This document shows positions 52,225 through 61,327 of a stretch of DNA of 64,000 nucleotides, piece after piece. The notes under the pieces were generated by a model. That model saw nothing but the letters and a program-made list of their open reading frames with translations. It was not told the DNA's origin and did no database searches. Source of the DNA: Gorillibacterium timonense (GTDB taxonomy: Bacteria; Bacillota; Bacilli; Paenibacillales; NBRC-103111); NCBI RefSeq assembly GCF_001457415.1, contig NZ_LN881721.1, positions 124,001-188,000 of the forward strand, read 5' to 3'. How positions within the stretch are numbered: the stretch's first letter is position 1; each line of letters begins with the position of its first letter. The translations under genes and the position numbers were made by a program.

Positions 52225-53613
52225 TTAAAACTTGATGCGCTCCTGCAGGAAGCTCTTCAGATCGGCGATCGGCATGCGGACCTGCGACATGGTATCGCGG
52301 TCGCGTACCGTGACTTGGCCGTCGGTCTCCGATTCGAAGTCGTAGGTGATGCAGAACGGCGTCCCAATCTCGTCGTGGCGGCGGTACCGCTTGCCGATGG
52401 AGCCGGCATCGTCGTAATCGACCATGAAATCAGCGGCGAGGTCGGCAAATACGCGGCCCGCGCCTTCCGCCAGCTTCTTCGAAAGCGGGAAGATGGCCGC
52501 TTTGTACGGAGCGAGGGCGGGGTGAAGGCGGAGCACCGTGCGGCTGTCTTCGCCTTCCAGCTGCTGCTCCTCGTAGGCGTCGATCAGGAAGGCCAGCGTG
52601 ACGCGGTCGGCTCCGAGGGAAGGCTCGATGCAATACGGAACGTAGCGTTCGTTCGCATCCTGGTCGATGAAGTTGAAATCTTCTCCGGAATGCTCCATAT
52701 GCTGCTTCAGGTCATAATCGGTCCGGTCTGCGATTCCCCACAGCTCGCCCCAGCCGAACGGGAAGCGGTATTCGATATCGGTCGTTCCGTTGCTGTAGTG
52801 AGATAGCTCATCCTCCGAGTGGTCGCGCAGGCGGATATGACCTTCATTCATCCCGAGCGTCAAGAGCCAGTCGCGGCAGAAGCTGCGCCAGTATTCGAAC
52901 CATTTGAGATCCTCGCCTGGCTTGCAAAAGAATTCAAGCTCCATCTGCTCGAATTCGCGCGTCCGGAAGGTGAAGTTGCCGGGAGTGATCTCGTTGCGGA
53001 AGCTCTTGCCGATCTGCCCGATGCCGAACGGCAGCTTCTTCCGCATGGTGCGCTGGACGTTCTTGAAGTTGACGAAGATGCCCTGCGCCGTTTCGGGACG
53101 CAGGAAGATTTCGTTGCCGCTCGATTCGGTTACGCCCTGGAACGTCTTGAACATGAGGTTGAACTGGCGGATCTCCGTGAAGTCCTGGCTCCCGCAGTCC
53201 GGACAGACGATGTGGTGCTCGTCGATCAAAGCCTTCATCTGGTCAAACGACAAGCCGTCGACGACGAGCTCGATCCCTTTGGCATCCAAGGCGTTCTCGA
53301 TGATTTTGTCTGCACGGTGACGAGCTTTGCATTGCTTACAGTCGATCATTGGATCGTTGAAGTTGCCTACGTGACCCGATGCCACCCACGTCTTGGGGTT
53401 CATCAGGATTGCGGCGTCGAGGCCGACATTGTACGGAGATTCCTGGATGAATTTCTTCCACCAGGCGCGCTTGACGTTGTTCTTCAACTCAACGCCGAGA
53501 GGGCCGTAGTCCCACGTGTTCGCGAGCCCGCCGTAGATCTCGGACCCCGGGAAGATAAATCCGCGGTGCTTGGCCAGCGCGACGACTTGATCCATGGTTT
53601 TGCTTGTGCTCAT
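52225..53613 (-). CDS. glyQS: Glycyl-tRNA synthetase (dimeric alpha2 type)
   Basis: The 462-residue enzyme is the single-chain class II form: [20 protein letters not shown] at the start, motif 2 [20 protein letters not shown], motif 3 [15 protein letters not shown], and an anticodon-binding C-terminus ([15 protein letters not shown]). It charges tRNA-Gly. ATG 53613 lies nine bases after AAGGAG. A T-box leader with a glycine specifier stands upstream, so synthesis rises when uncharged tRNA-Gly accumulates. Confidence 0.95.
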   Translation of the reverse strand: MSTSKTMDQVVALAKHRGFIFPGSEIYGGLANTWDYGPLGVELKNNVKRAWWKKFIQESPYNVGLDAAILMNPKTWVASGHVGNFNDPMIDCKQCKARHRADKIIENALDAKGIELVVDGLSFDQMKALIDEHHIVCPDCGSQDFTEIRQFNLMFKTFQGVTESSGNEIFLRPETAQGIFVNFKNVQRTMRKKLPFGIGQIGKSFRNEITPGNFTFRTREFEQMELEFFCKPGEDLKWFEYWRSFCRDWLLTLGMNEGHIRLRDHSEDELSHYSNGTTDIEYRFPFGWGELWGIADRTDYDLKQHMEHSGEDFNFIDQDANERYVPYCIEPSLGADRVTLAFLIDAYEEQQLEGEDSRTVLRLHPALAPYKAAIFPLSKKLAEGAGRVFADLAADFMVDYDDAGSIGKRYRRHDEIGTPFCITYDFESETDGQVTVRDRDTMSQVRMPIADLKSFLQERIKF

Positions 53614-53672
53614 GTTTGACGACTCCTTTTGGTCTGTTTTTTGGCGTTGTTGCCCGTGGAACAATGAGAAAA

Positions 53673-53898
53673 GCCCTCATCCCATAGGCATCCAACTTCG
53701 ATGCCCAGGGACGAGAGCTGTATGCACCCGCGGTTCCACCCTAGTTGACGACCTGAGGCGGTCGCCCTCTTTTTTGCCGACGCTTCGGCTCCGGACTGCC
53801 TTTTCCCTGACGCTGCTTCCGGGCTTCCACCGCCCCCGGATCGCTGTGAAGCAAGCCGATCAAGTACTATTGGTCCATCACTGCCGATAGATACCGTT
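53673..53898 (-). ncRNA. T-box leader (glycine specifier) of glyQS
   Basis: On the minus strand the T-box sequence AGGGTGGAACCGCG lies at 53729-53742. Stem I includes GGTGGAAG near its tip and closes with GGAC/GTCC; its 3' side carries a GGC glycine codon (53798-53800) followed by A. The terminator hairpin (about 53673-53715) has GGCATC/GATGCC and CCC/GGG arms, ending in CTTTTCTC. Uncharged tRNA-Gly should pair with GGC and with the T-box bulge, favouring the antiterminator. Confidence 0.92.
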
Positions 53899-53904
53899 GC
53901 GGTA

Positions 53905-53933
53905 ATCGTACCGGAAAATGAAGCAAGTTTCAA
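53905..53933 (-). promoter_or_regulatory. glyQS promoter
   Basis: Read on the minus strand, TTGAAA (53933-53928) and TACGAT (53910-53905) are separated by 17 bases, directly upstream of the T-box leader. Confidence 0.75.
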
Positions 53934-54132
53934 GCGGGTATTCGCAGAGACCTTCGGACGAGCATGAGCGGTTCCTAGGCTAAGCGGCGGCATGATCGGT
54001 ATGCCCCAATTCCGAACCCTCATACTCGCATGCCAGGCTGCAGCACTACTCCGGGGGTGTAAGAAATGGTATAGTGGTAATTGCGGATGTAACACGTTCC
54101 GTCAGCGAGTATTCGAGTAGAAGGAGCCCTCC

Positions 54133-54861
54133 ATGGCACAATTGATCTATAAGCAAATTATGGATGATCTGAAGAAGAAGATATTCGCCGGGGAATATTC
54201 GGATATGAGGCTGCCGGATGAACGGAGTCTTGCCAAGACGTACGAGGTCAGCCTCAGCTCTGTGAAACGGGCGCTCACCAAGATGGAGAATGCGGGCATT
54301 ATCTTCAAGAAACGCGGTTCCGGAACCTACATCAACCCCCTGTATATAAAAAACGAATCGATCTTCAATTACGAAGGCTCGAATCTGGGCGTCACGGACA
54401 ACTTTCAAATGAACGGGAAGAAGCCCAAGGTCAAGGTGTTGAGCTTCGAGGTCATTCCGCCTACCGAAGAGCTGCAACAGGAGTTGTTCTTGAAGCCCCA
54501 TGAGTTTGTGTACAAAATCGTTCGCTTGCGGCTGTTCGACGAGGAGCCCTTCATGATCGAAACGGGGTACATCCCGATCAAGATCGTTCAGGATTTGGAC
54601 CACACGATCATCGAGGGATCGATCTTTAATTACCTGGAAGATTCGCGCAACCTGGCCGTGACCAAATCGTTTCTTTCGATCTTTGCGGAGCCGTCCAATC
54701 CGGAGGATCAAGAGCTTTTGCACTTGAAGGCGAACGAGCCGGTGGGTATCATGGAAGGCATTTTCTTCTTGGATAACGGAACCCCCTTTGAGTTCTCGCA
54801 CATGCGGTTCCATTACAACTATTTGAAATTCAACACCTTCGTATCGGTTCAATCGAAGTAG
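54133..54861 (+). CDS. GntR/HutC-family regulator with UTRA domain
   Basis: The 242-residue protein has a GntR winged helix (LPDERSLAKTYEVSLSSVKR, then GIIFKKRGSGTYI) and a UTRA effector domain (about 80-240; PPTEELQQELFLKPHEFVYK, ETGYIPIKIVQDLD). UTRA domains bind sugars or sugar phosphates. It precedes the phosphoketolase gene on the same strand, with a terminator between, and a palindrome lies in the phosphoketolase promoter region, so it is the likely local controller. ATG 54133 follows GAAGGAGCCC. Confidence 0.87.
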   Translation: MAQLIYKQIMDDLKKKIFAGEYSDMRLPDERSLAKTYEVSLSSVKRALTKMENAGIIFKKRGSGTYINPLYIKNESIFNYEGSNLGVTDNFQMNGKKPKVKVLSFEVIPPTEELQQELFLKPHEFVYKIVRLRLFDEEPFMIETGYIPIKIVQDLDHTIIEGSIFNYLEDSRNLAVTKSFLSIFAEPSNPEDQELLHLKANEPVGIMEGIFFLDNGTPFEFSHMRFHYNYLKFNTFVSVQSK

Positions 54862-54990
54862 AGCGTGAGCTCAAACCGTTGTAACGAACGAAGGGAACGA
54901 GAATGATCGCCTGGAAATCGAGCCTAAGGAGCTCGTACAGAGGAAAGCTTCAAGCTGGGCCCGTCCGATATCGGCTTGAAAACGCGCTTT

Positions 54991-55021
54991 AAGGCCAACT
55001 CCGATTGGCCTTATTTTTTTT
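54991..55021 (+). terminator. Rho-independent terminator after the UTRA regulator
   Basis: AAGGCCAA (54991-54998) pairs with TTGGCCTT (55005-55012), followed by ATTTTTTTT. Confidence 0.85.
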
Positions 55022-55100
55022 GTTCGCGGACGTGCATACTACCCTCATCTGACGATAAAAAAGAGGCGAAAGACATGAAATGTTCCTAATTTCACAAAAT

Positions 55101-55153
55101 TGATACGTATCACTTTAAAATAAGATTGTATTTTTTGTTTTAATCGGTATGAT
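55101..55153 (+). promoter_or_regulatory. Phosphoketolase promoter and upstream palindrome
   Basis: TTGTAT (55126-55131) and TATGAT (55148-55153) are 16 bases apart. TGATACGTATCA (55101-55112) is a perfect palindrome just upstream of the -35; it is a candidate operator for the neighbouring GntR/UTRA protein, as activator or repressor site. Confidence 0.55.
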
Positions 55154-55197
55154 GAACTAGTAGAAATAATAGATAGCAACCAATAGGAGTGGAACGA

Positions 55198-57582
55198 ATG
55201 CCAACATCAGCGGTGCAAGTCGATTACTCGTCGAAAACGTATTTGGAAAAGCTCGACGCCTACTGGCGTGCGACGAACTACATTTCGGTGGGGCAGCTTT
55301 ACTTGAAGGATAACCCTCTGCTGAGGGAACCCTTGAAGGATTCGGATGTGAAGGTGAAGCCGATCGGACACTGGGGAACCATTCCCGGACAGAACTTCAT
55401 CTATGCCCATCTGAACCGGGTCATCACCAAGTATGACCTGAACATGTTTTACATCGAAGGACCGGGACACGGCGGCCAGGTTATGGTCTCGAACTCGTAT
55501 CTCGACGGAAGCTATACGGAAATCTATCCGGGTATCACGCGGGATATCGACGGAATGAAGAAGCTGTTCAAGCAGTTCTCGTTCCCGGGCGGGGTTGCTT
55601 CCCACGCTGCTCCGGAAACGCCGGGGTCCATCCATGAAGGCGGCGAATTGGGCTACTCCATGTCCCATGGTGTCGGTGCGATCCTCGACAACCCGGATCT
55701 GATCTCGGCTGTCGTCGTAGGCGACGGCGAAGCTGAAACCGGACCGCTTGCCGCTTCGTGGTTCTCCAACCGGTTCATCAACCCCATCACGGATGGCGCG
55801 GTGCTGCCGATCCTGCACTTGAATGGCTTCAAGATCAGCAACCCGACGATTCTCTCCCGCCAATCGAAGGAAGAGATCACCGCCTACTTTACGGGACTCG
55901 GCTGGGAGCCTTACTTCGTCGAAGGCGAAGATCCGGCCTACATGCATGAAGCCATGGCGAAGGCGCTGGATGCCATCGTCGAGAAGATCCAATCGATCCA
56001 AAAGAATGCGCGCGAAAACAACGATACCATCCGCCCGGCTTGGCCGATGCTGGTCTTCCGCTCTCCGAAGGGTTGGACGGGGCCGAAGGAATGGGATAAG
56101 GTTCCGAACGAAAACTCCTTCCGCGCTCACCAGGTTCCGATTCCTGTGGACCAGAAGCATATGCAGCATGCCCCGGCTCTGTTGGAATGGCTGAACAGCT
56201 ATCGCCCCGAGGAGCTGTTTGACGAGAATGGCCGCTTGATCGCCGAGCTCGCCGAAATCCTGCCCAAAGGCAGCAAGCGGATGGGCAAGAGCCCGGTTTC
56301 CGACGCCGGTCTGCTCACCAAGGAATTGAAGCTGCCGGATTTCCGCAAGTATGCACTCGACAACTCCACTCCCGGCAAAATCATTGCCCAAGACATGCTG
56401 GTCCTTGGAAAATACTTGAAAGACGTTGTCGAGCTAAACGAAGACAACCGCAACTTCCGTATTTTTGGGCCGGATGAAACGATGTCCAACCGGTTGAGCC
56501 CGGTATTCGAAGTGACCAAGCGGCAGTGGCTGGATGAGATCAAGGAGCCGAACGACGAATTCCTCGCTCCGTACGGCCGCGTCATCGACTCCCAGCTGTC
56601 TGAGCATCAAGCGGAAGGCTTCCTGGAAGGGTATGTATTGTCCGGCCGTCACGGGATCTTCGCCAGCTACGAAGCATTCCTGCGAGTGGTGGACTCGATG
56701 CTGACTCAGCACTTCAAGTGGCTGCGCAAGGCGACCGACCAAGGCTGGCGTGCGGATATTCCTTCCCTCAACGTGGTAGCGACCTCTACTGTGTTCCAGC
56801 AGGACCATAACGGCTATACGCACCAAGATCCGGGCTTGCTCGGCCATCTGGCTGACAAAAAGCCGGAATTCATCCGGGAATACCTGCCGTCCGATGCGAA
56901 CACCTTGCTGGCGGTCTTCGACACGATCCTGAACGATCGTCAGAAGATCAACCTGATCGTATCCTCCAAGCATCCGCGCCCGCAGTGGTTCTCGGCGGAA
57001 GAAGCCCAGGAGCTGGTCGACAAGGGTCTCAAGATCATCGATTGGGCAAGCACGGATAAGGGCGGAGAGCCTGACGTCGTCATCGCTTCGGCGGGTACCG
57101 AACCGACGATGGAAAGCTTGGCTGCGATCTCCATCCTGCATGAGAAGCTGCCGAATCTGAAGATTCGGTACATCAACGTAGTGGATCTGCTCAAGCTGAG
57201 AAGCCAAAAGCTGGATCCCCGCGGCCTGTCCGACGAAGAGTTCGATCGCTACTTCACCAAGAACAAGCCGGTCATCTTCGCCTTCCACGGGTATGAAGGC
57301 TTGATCAAGGATCTGTTCTTCGATCGCCACAATCACAACCTGCATGTACACGGCTACCGGGAAAACGGCGACATCACGACGCCGTTCGATATGCGCGTCC
57401 TGAACCAGATGGACCGTTTCGACCTGGCGAAGGAAGCCGTCCTCAGCCTGCCCGATGCAGCCAAGCACACCGCCATCGTAGAGGAAATGGATGCCATCAT
57501 CGCGAAGCACCATGTCTTCATCCGCGAAGAAGGCTTCGACCTTCCGGAAGTCGAAGAATGGGTATGGCAGGATTTGAAGTAA
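55198..57582 (+). CDS. xfp: Xylulose-5-phosphate/fructose-6-phosphate phosphoketolase
   Basis: The 794-residue enzyme is a thiamine-diphosphate phosphoketolase of normal length: [15 protein letters not shown], the [18 protein letters not shown] segment, [17 protein letters not shown] for ThDP and Mg binding, [13 protein letters not shown], and a C-terminal domain ending at a typical [10 protein letters not shown]. It cleaves xylulose-5-phosphate (and often fructose-6-phosphate) with phosphate to acetyl phosphate and glyceraldehyde-3-phosphate (or erythrose-4-phosphate). This gives a direct use for the xylulose-5-phosphate made by AraABD. ATG 55198 has AGGAGTGG upstream. Confidence 0.95.
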   Translation: MPTSAVQVDYSSKTYLEKLDAYWRATNYISVGQLYLKDNPLLREPLKDSDVKVKPIGHWGTIPGQNFIYAHLNRVITKYDLNMFYIEGPGHGGQVMVSNSYLDGSYTEIYPGITRDIDGMKKLFKQFSFPGGVASHAAPETPGSIHEGGELGYSMSHGVGAILDNPDLISAVVVGDGEAETGPLAASWFSNRFINPITDGAVLPILHLNGFKISNPTILSRQSKEEITAYFTGLGWEPYFVEGEDPAYMHEAMAKALDAIVEKIQSIQKNARENNDTIRPAWPMLVFRSPKGWTGPKEWDKVPNENSFRAHQVPIPVDQKHMQHAPALLEWLNSYRPEELFDENGRLIAELAEILPKGSKRMGKSPVSDAGLLTKELKLPDFRKYALDNSTPGKIIAQDMLVLGKYLKDVVELNEDNRNFRIFGPDETMSNRLSPVFEVTKRQWLDEIKEPNDEFLAPYGRVIDSQLSEHQAEGFLEGYVLSGRHGIFASYEAFLRVVDSMLTQHFKWLRKATDQGWRADIPSLNVVATSTVFQQDHNGYTHQDPGLLGHLADKKPEFIREYLPSDANTLLAVFDTILNDRQKINLIVSSKHPRPQWFSAEEAQELVDKGLKIIDWASTDKGGEPDVVIASAGTEPTMESLAAISILHEKLPNLKIRYINVVDLLKLRSQKLDPRGLSDEEFDRYFTKNKPVIFAFHGYEGLIKDLFFDRHNHNLHVHGYRENGDITTPFDMRVLNQMDRFDLAKEAVLSLPDAAKHTAIVEEMDAIIAKHHVFIREEGFDLPEVEEWVWQDLK

Positions 57583-57642
57583 GGAACGCCACCCTTTTCG
57601 AACGAACAGAAGAACAGCAACGGTGAATGATCTCCAAAAAGT

Positions 57643-57706
57643 AAGGCTCCCCCAAAGGCAGACAGGCGAAAGAGAATGCCTGCTGTCGATGGGGGAGCCT
57701 TTTTCC
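57643..57706. terminator. Bidirectional terminator between xfp and the lipoprotein gene
   Basis: AAGGCTCCCCCA (57643-57654) pairs with TGGGGGAGCCTT (57690-57701), with inner GACAGGC/GCCTGCTGTC. T5 follows on plus; A5 precedes, giving T5 on minus. Confidence 0.85.
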
Positions 57707-57724
57707 TGCTCAAACGAAGCTCGT

Positions 57725-59167
57725 TTACTTCTTCAAGAAATCTTCGATGTCGGCGATTTGCAGAACCCCTTCGGGGTTCTTTTTCAGGATGGCGGTGCTG
57801 TTCAGCTCGACTCTCTCTATCGTACTCTTGCCATCGCGGTAGAGCACAGCGCGAAAGGGGACATGCTGTTCTCCCGCCTGATCGGATGCTGCGCCGACGG
57901 TCAGCTCCTCCTTGACTACCTTATAGGTAACCGCATGAGAATGCGCGTCCTTCACAATCTGATCCAGAACAGGGGTCAAGTCCGAACCGGAGATGAGGTA
58001 GCTGGAGAATAGCGACGGATTGCCGCTCTCCACTCCCTGAGCGAACGCATCTAAGAAGGCAGGGATCAGGTCAACCGGATCTTTGGGCAAATCCTTCATG
58101 GTAACGATCTTTGGTATTGCAGCGGAATCCTTGGAGCCTGGATCGACGATCATAGACGATTGGAAAATTTGCCGAGGCTGAATATCCTGATCGGCAATCT
58201 GCAAGGCGTCTTGGTCCAAGATTTTCCGCGGGGGCGCATCCCCCTGGAGGTCCTTCATAAACAACCCCGTTTCCCCGTAATCGGGAAGCTGGGTCAGCAC
58301 TTCGTCCTCAGAGACAGAGTTGATCGGTTTGGAATAAATCAAATGGGATCCATCCGGTGTTAGGAGCGGATAGAACAGATAGGTCCCGAGGGAGAGCAGC
58401 TGCTTGGTCAACGTGTCGTATCGATAGGCTTCATGATTGATCGTCAGCAGGATGGAGCCGTTCGAATGCCACTGGGAGATATAGAACGAAAAGTCTCTCT
58501 CCGAAAGATCCCGGCCGACCTTGATCTGATCGGTGATTTTCCCTTGCTCCAGATCGTAGATCAGCAAATATTTGCCGTGATCGGCGTCCTCGCCTTGGTA
58601 AGCGATTCTTTGACGGTCAGGGGAATACGCCATTCGGTTTAGATCGCCTTTGACCTGGTCATCCGGGCTCAGTTTCAACGGAATTAAGCTGCCGTTCTGT
58701 TCATAGGCGTAGGTTTGGTCGCCGGTATAGCGGAGCGGGGAGGCCATTTCCTTCGAAACGCTGCCGATTTCATCCTCCGCTCGCTTGCTGGAAGAGGCGA
58801 AATGATAATAGAACGGTTTAATGGAGGTGTCGGGTCCTTGAATGCCATAGTGGACCCAATTTCCGTCGGATGAGAATTCCTCCGGATACAGGCTGTTCGC
58901 CCAGGACTCTCGAAATAAGGAGCGGGTGAACTCCTTATAGTCAAACGCGGTTTCCTTTCCCGCAAGGGCATCAGTGAGATTGAGCAGATAATGCTCATCG
59001 CCGGACGTAAACCACAACCAGTCAGAAGGGGAAGTGTGAACAGGGGAAGGAACAGAGATTTTATCCGAATCCCCGGAGACGGCGCCAGATCGCTTCGCCT
59101 GACCGCAGCCTGTTGCCACCAGCAGTAAACATAGGGCAAGAATGAATAATACCCTCGATTTCTTCAA
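57725..59167 (-). CDS. Hypothetical lipoprotein, probable beta-propeller domain
   Basis: I do not recognise a named family. The 480-residue product has a lipoprotein signal (MKKSRVLFILALCLLLVATG then C) and a middle region of repeated beta-type segments with propeller flavour (RMAYSPDRQRIAYQGEDADH, YLFYPLLTPDGSHLIYSKPI). A C-terminal region of about 130 residues (IPAFLDAFAQGVESGNPSLF) resembles a small NTF2-like domain. I prefer TTG 59167, which gives a clean signal peptide, over ATG 59191, which would add eight charged residues. It follows the L,D-transpeptidase-like gene, probably in one transcript. Confidence 0.65.
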   Translation of the reverse strand: MKKSRVLFILALCLLLVATGCGQAKRSGAVSGDSDKISVPSPVHTSPSDWLWFTSGDEHYLLNLTDALAGKETAFDYKEFTRSLFRESWANSLYPEEFSSDGNWVHYGIQGPDTSIKPFYYHFASSSKRAEDEIGSVSKEMASPLRYTGDQTYAYEQNGSLIPLKLSPDDQVKGDLNRMAYSPDRQRIAYQGEDADHGKYLLIYDLEQGKITDQIKVGRDLSERDFSFYISQWHSNGSILLTINHEAYRYDTLTKQLLSLGTYLFYPLLTPDGSHLIYSKPINSVSEDEVLTQLPDYGETGLFMKDLQGDAPPRKILDQDALQIADQDIQPRQIFQSSMIVDPGSKDSAAIPKIVTMKDLPKDPVDLIPAFLDAFAQGVESGNPSLFSSYLISGSDLTPVLDQIVKDAHSHAVTYKVVKEELTVGAASDQAGEQHVPFRAVLYRDGKSTIERVELNSTAILKKNPEGVLQIADIEDFLKK

Positions 59168-59220
59168 TGCTTTTTCATCCTCTCTATTCATAGTAAGAAG
59201 AATCGCTCACCCGATTGTCA

Positions 59221-60021
59221 CTACCAAGGCCGGTAAGATCGGTCGATAATCATGTATCCATTGACGTTGTTATAGCTCGTGCCGACTGAACTGGCATCGT
59301 TGATGTAGCCTACCGTTGAGGCAAAGGAGCCATAGGTATCTTTATGAACGATCAAGCATCCCAGTGACGTCGGTGAAGACGGATTGTCTTGGTTATACCC
59401 TTTATGGAGTTGAATGGCGGTTGCGGTCTTGCTTACCTTTTTGGACCCGTACGTCGCGGGCACGCTCCCATTGTTATTTAGCAGCAAGGCCGCGTAAGAC
59501 CCGCTATGGAGCCCGCTATTAAAAGGGGGGAGTGATCCATCGGAGTTGGTATTCTTGGTTGTGGCTACGGAATCGCTCTCGGGTTGGTCCGGCATGGTGC
59601 TTGCATCGAGAAAGACATTGTAAATCATATGACTTTTGACCACGACGGCCATCGCTTGAAATCGGCCTTGCACATGATAGGGTTCATACTTTTTCAGGGT
59701 ATCCGTTAGAGGAGGGTAGGCATATGAACCCGCTCCTTCAAACAGAATGACAAGGGGATCGGAGGAAGATTGATCGATGTACTTCGTTTTAAGGACGGAA
59801 TTGGTTGAGTAATTGTTAATGGCATTGAGAGCATTTTTTTGCGTTTGGCTCAAACCGGTATGGGTTGCAAGGAAGCCCTGCAATGCAGCCGGATCTACCA
59901 GGGTGGTGACGGCTTGTGTTTGAAGGCCAGATAACTCCGAATTGGCAAAGACAAAGGATTGCTGAGAGATAGCGGGAAGAAGGAATGCGGCTGCTAGACA
60001 GAGCCAAGGTTTAAATCTCAT
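59221..60021 (-). CDS. Secreted protein with L,D-transpeptidase-like catalytic motif
   Basis: The 266-residue protein has a signal peptide (FKPWLCLAAAFLLPAISQQS, cleavage likely near residue 27). The C-terminal half contains AIQLHKGYNQDNPSSPTSLG followed by CLIVH: a His, then about 16 residues, then S-x-G-C. That spacing is the H-to-SxGC arrangement of YkuD-type L,D-transpeptidases, though the rest is divergent. If active it would act on peptidoglycan or a related amide bond outside the cell. The N-terminal 90 residues are not recognised. GAGGAGG precedes ATG 60021. Confidence 0.55.
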   Translation of the reverse strand: MRFKPWLCLAAAFLLPAISQQSFVFANSELSGLQTQAVTTLVDPAALQGFLATHTGLSQTQKNALNAINNYSTNSVLKTKYIDQSSSDPLVILFEGAGSYAYPPLTDTLKKYEPYHVQGRFQAMAVVVKSHMIYNVFLDASTMPDQPESDSVATTKNTNSDGSLPPFNSGLHSGSYAALLLNNNGSVPATYGSKKVSKTATAIQLHKGYNQDNPSSPTSLGCLIVHKDTYGSFASTVGYINDASSVGTSYNNVNGYMIIDRSYRPW

Positions 60022-60049
60022 CTTAGTACCTCCTCAACTAGAAATATTA

Positions 60050-60077
60050 ATCATATTTTCTATTATGAGGAATACAA
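60050..60077 (-). promoter_or_regulatory. Promoter of the secreted-protein/lipoprotein operon
   Basis: On the minus strand TTGTAT (60077-60072) and TATGAT (60055-60050) are 16 bases apart, the same hexamers and spacing as the phosphoketolase promoter. Confidence 0.55.
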
Positions 60078-60121
60078 GAGAAGAGGGATAGGGCGGAAGT
60101 CCGCATGATTACGAGAAGCGG

Positions 60122-60772
60122 TTATCCAATCGCCATTCCTTGCTGGTGGATCCATTTCACAACGGCTTCTGTTCGGCTTTGGACTCGAAGCTTTCCATAA
60201 ATAGACGTTAGATGTTTTTCCACGGTTCTTCTACCGATAAAAAGGCTGCGGGCGATCTGCTCGTTTGTCAATCCGGAGCAAATCGCTTGAAGGATCGCTT
60301 TTTCAGTGGTGGTCAATTTGGCCTCAAGCGAAGCTCCAAGGGAGGAAGAGGAAGAGGTAAGAACGTCCGTTGATAAGGGGATCAGATTCCACGGAAGGCT
60401 GAAGCAAGTCGACTGGATGACATCCGGCGTGATGTCATTTCGATTAAGAAATCCGCGCACACCCGACTGGAAGAGGTCGATCAGCTTTGAAACCGGCTCG
60501 GCGGAGGGGAGCATGGCGATAATCCGGCAGGAGGGGCATAGAAGGAATAGCTTCATGATCGAAGGAGCATCCAAGCCGGGTACATTTGTATCGAGAAAGA
60601 GGTAGTTTGGAGAACTGATAGGAGTTTGTTTAATTGCTTCGGGAATAGTGGCAGCTTGAAAAAGCTCCAGCATGCCAGGCATGGAGGAGAGGATGGAGAC
60701 AAGCAGCTCAGCTAGAGCAAGATCTTCCGTTAGAACCAATACGGAAAGAAGGGCCAAGGGACATTCACCCAC
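60122..60772 (-). CDS. NarL/LuxR-type response regulator with atypical receiver
   Basis: The 216-residue protein has an N-terminal receiver-like domain and a LuxR-type helix-turn-helix (LTTTEKAILQAICSGLTNEQ, then IGRRTVEKHLTSIYGKL). In the receiver the acidic pair (TED) and the phosphoacceptor Asp (FLDTNVPG) remain, but the usual Lys near the end is Asn (GFLNRNDIT) and the switch Thr region reads MLPSAEP. Phosphorylation may be weak or absent. No kinase gene adjoins. It lies just upstream of the secreted-protein operon on the same strand and may control it. The GTG start at 60772 lacks a good ribosome site. Confidence 0.75.
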   Translation of the reverse strand: MGECPLALLSVLVLTEDLALAELLVSILSSMPGMLELFQAATIPEAIKQTPISSPNYLFLDTNVPGLDAPSIMKLFLLCPSCRIIAMLPSAEPVSKLIDLFQSGVRGFLNRNDITPDVIQSTCFSLPWNLIPLSTDVLTSSSSSLGASLEAKLTTTEKAILQAICSGLTNEQIARSLFIGRRTVEKHLTSIYGKLRVQSRTEAVVKWIHQQGMAIG

Positions 60773-60858
60773 TAGTAAATATTTCTATAAAATGAATTAT
60801 ACGGATGAGTTTTCTTGTTTTGATATGACTTTTTTCATAGTTGTTATCGAAAGCAAAA

Positions 60859-60884
60859 GGACCGCAGCCACCAGACCGCGGTCC
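60859..60884 (-). terminator. Terminator of the marR-DUF2461-PPOX operon
   Basis: GGACCGC (60859-60865) pairs with GCGGTCC (60878-60884). Read on the minus strand, TTTTGCTTT follows the stem. Confidence 0.7.
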
Positions 60885-60907
60885 ATCTTCTTCTTGGTTT
60901 ACCTTGT

Positions 60908-61327
60908 CTACACCTCAAAGGTGGTGTTGACTAGGGACGCATAATAATTTCCCCAATCGGCGGTGAAGCACAAAATGCTGTAATCCGGGTCTGTCACGCC
61001 GAGCGGGTAGTAGATTTCACAGCCATCCGACCAGAATCTCTCCTTGATCTCCGGATCGTCGAGCACCTCCATGTGTCCGACAAGCATCAAGCCGGTCCAT
61101 TTCACCTGGTCGGTAAAATAGACGCTCGCTTTGGGATTCGCACGGAATTGCGCCACCCGTTTGCTCGATGTGTTGGTGCTGAACCATACTTTGCGGAGAC
61201 CTTCCGTTTCGATTTTGATCATGGACTTGATGTGAGGGAACCCTTCCTCTCCGTTCGACCCTACCATCGCGAATTTACTGTCATTCATGAGTTCCCGTGC
61301 TAGTTGTTTCGCCGTTTCTTGATTCAT
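60908..61327 (-). CDS. Pyridoxamine-5'-phosphate-oxidase-family protein (general stress protein 26 type)
   Basis: The 139-residue protein has the split-barrel flavin-binding fold: ELMNDSKFAMVGSNGEEGFP, then KVWFSTNTSSKRVAQFRANP and VGHMEVLDDPEIKERFW. It is of the general-stress type, which binds FMN or related cofactors; it is too short for PdxH. The ATG at 61327 overlaps the stop of the DUF2461 gene (ATGA), with GGAGG upstream, so translation is coupled. Third gene of the MarR operon. Confidence 0.85.
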   Translation of the reverse strand: MNQETAKQLARELMNDSKFAMVGSNGEEGFPHIKSMIKIETEGLRKVWFSTNTSSKRVAQFRANPKASVYFTDQVKWTGLMLVGHMEVLDDPEIKERFWSDGCEIYYPLGVTDPDYSILCFTADWGNYYASLVNTTFEV

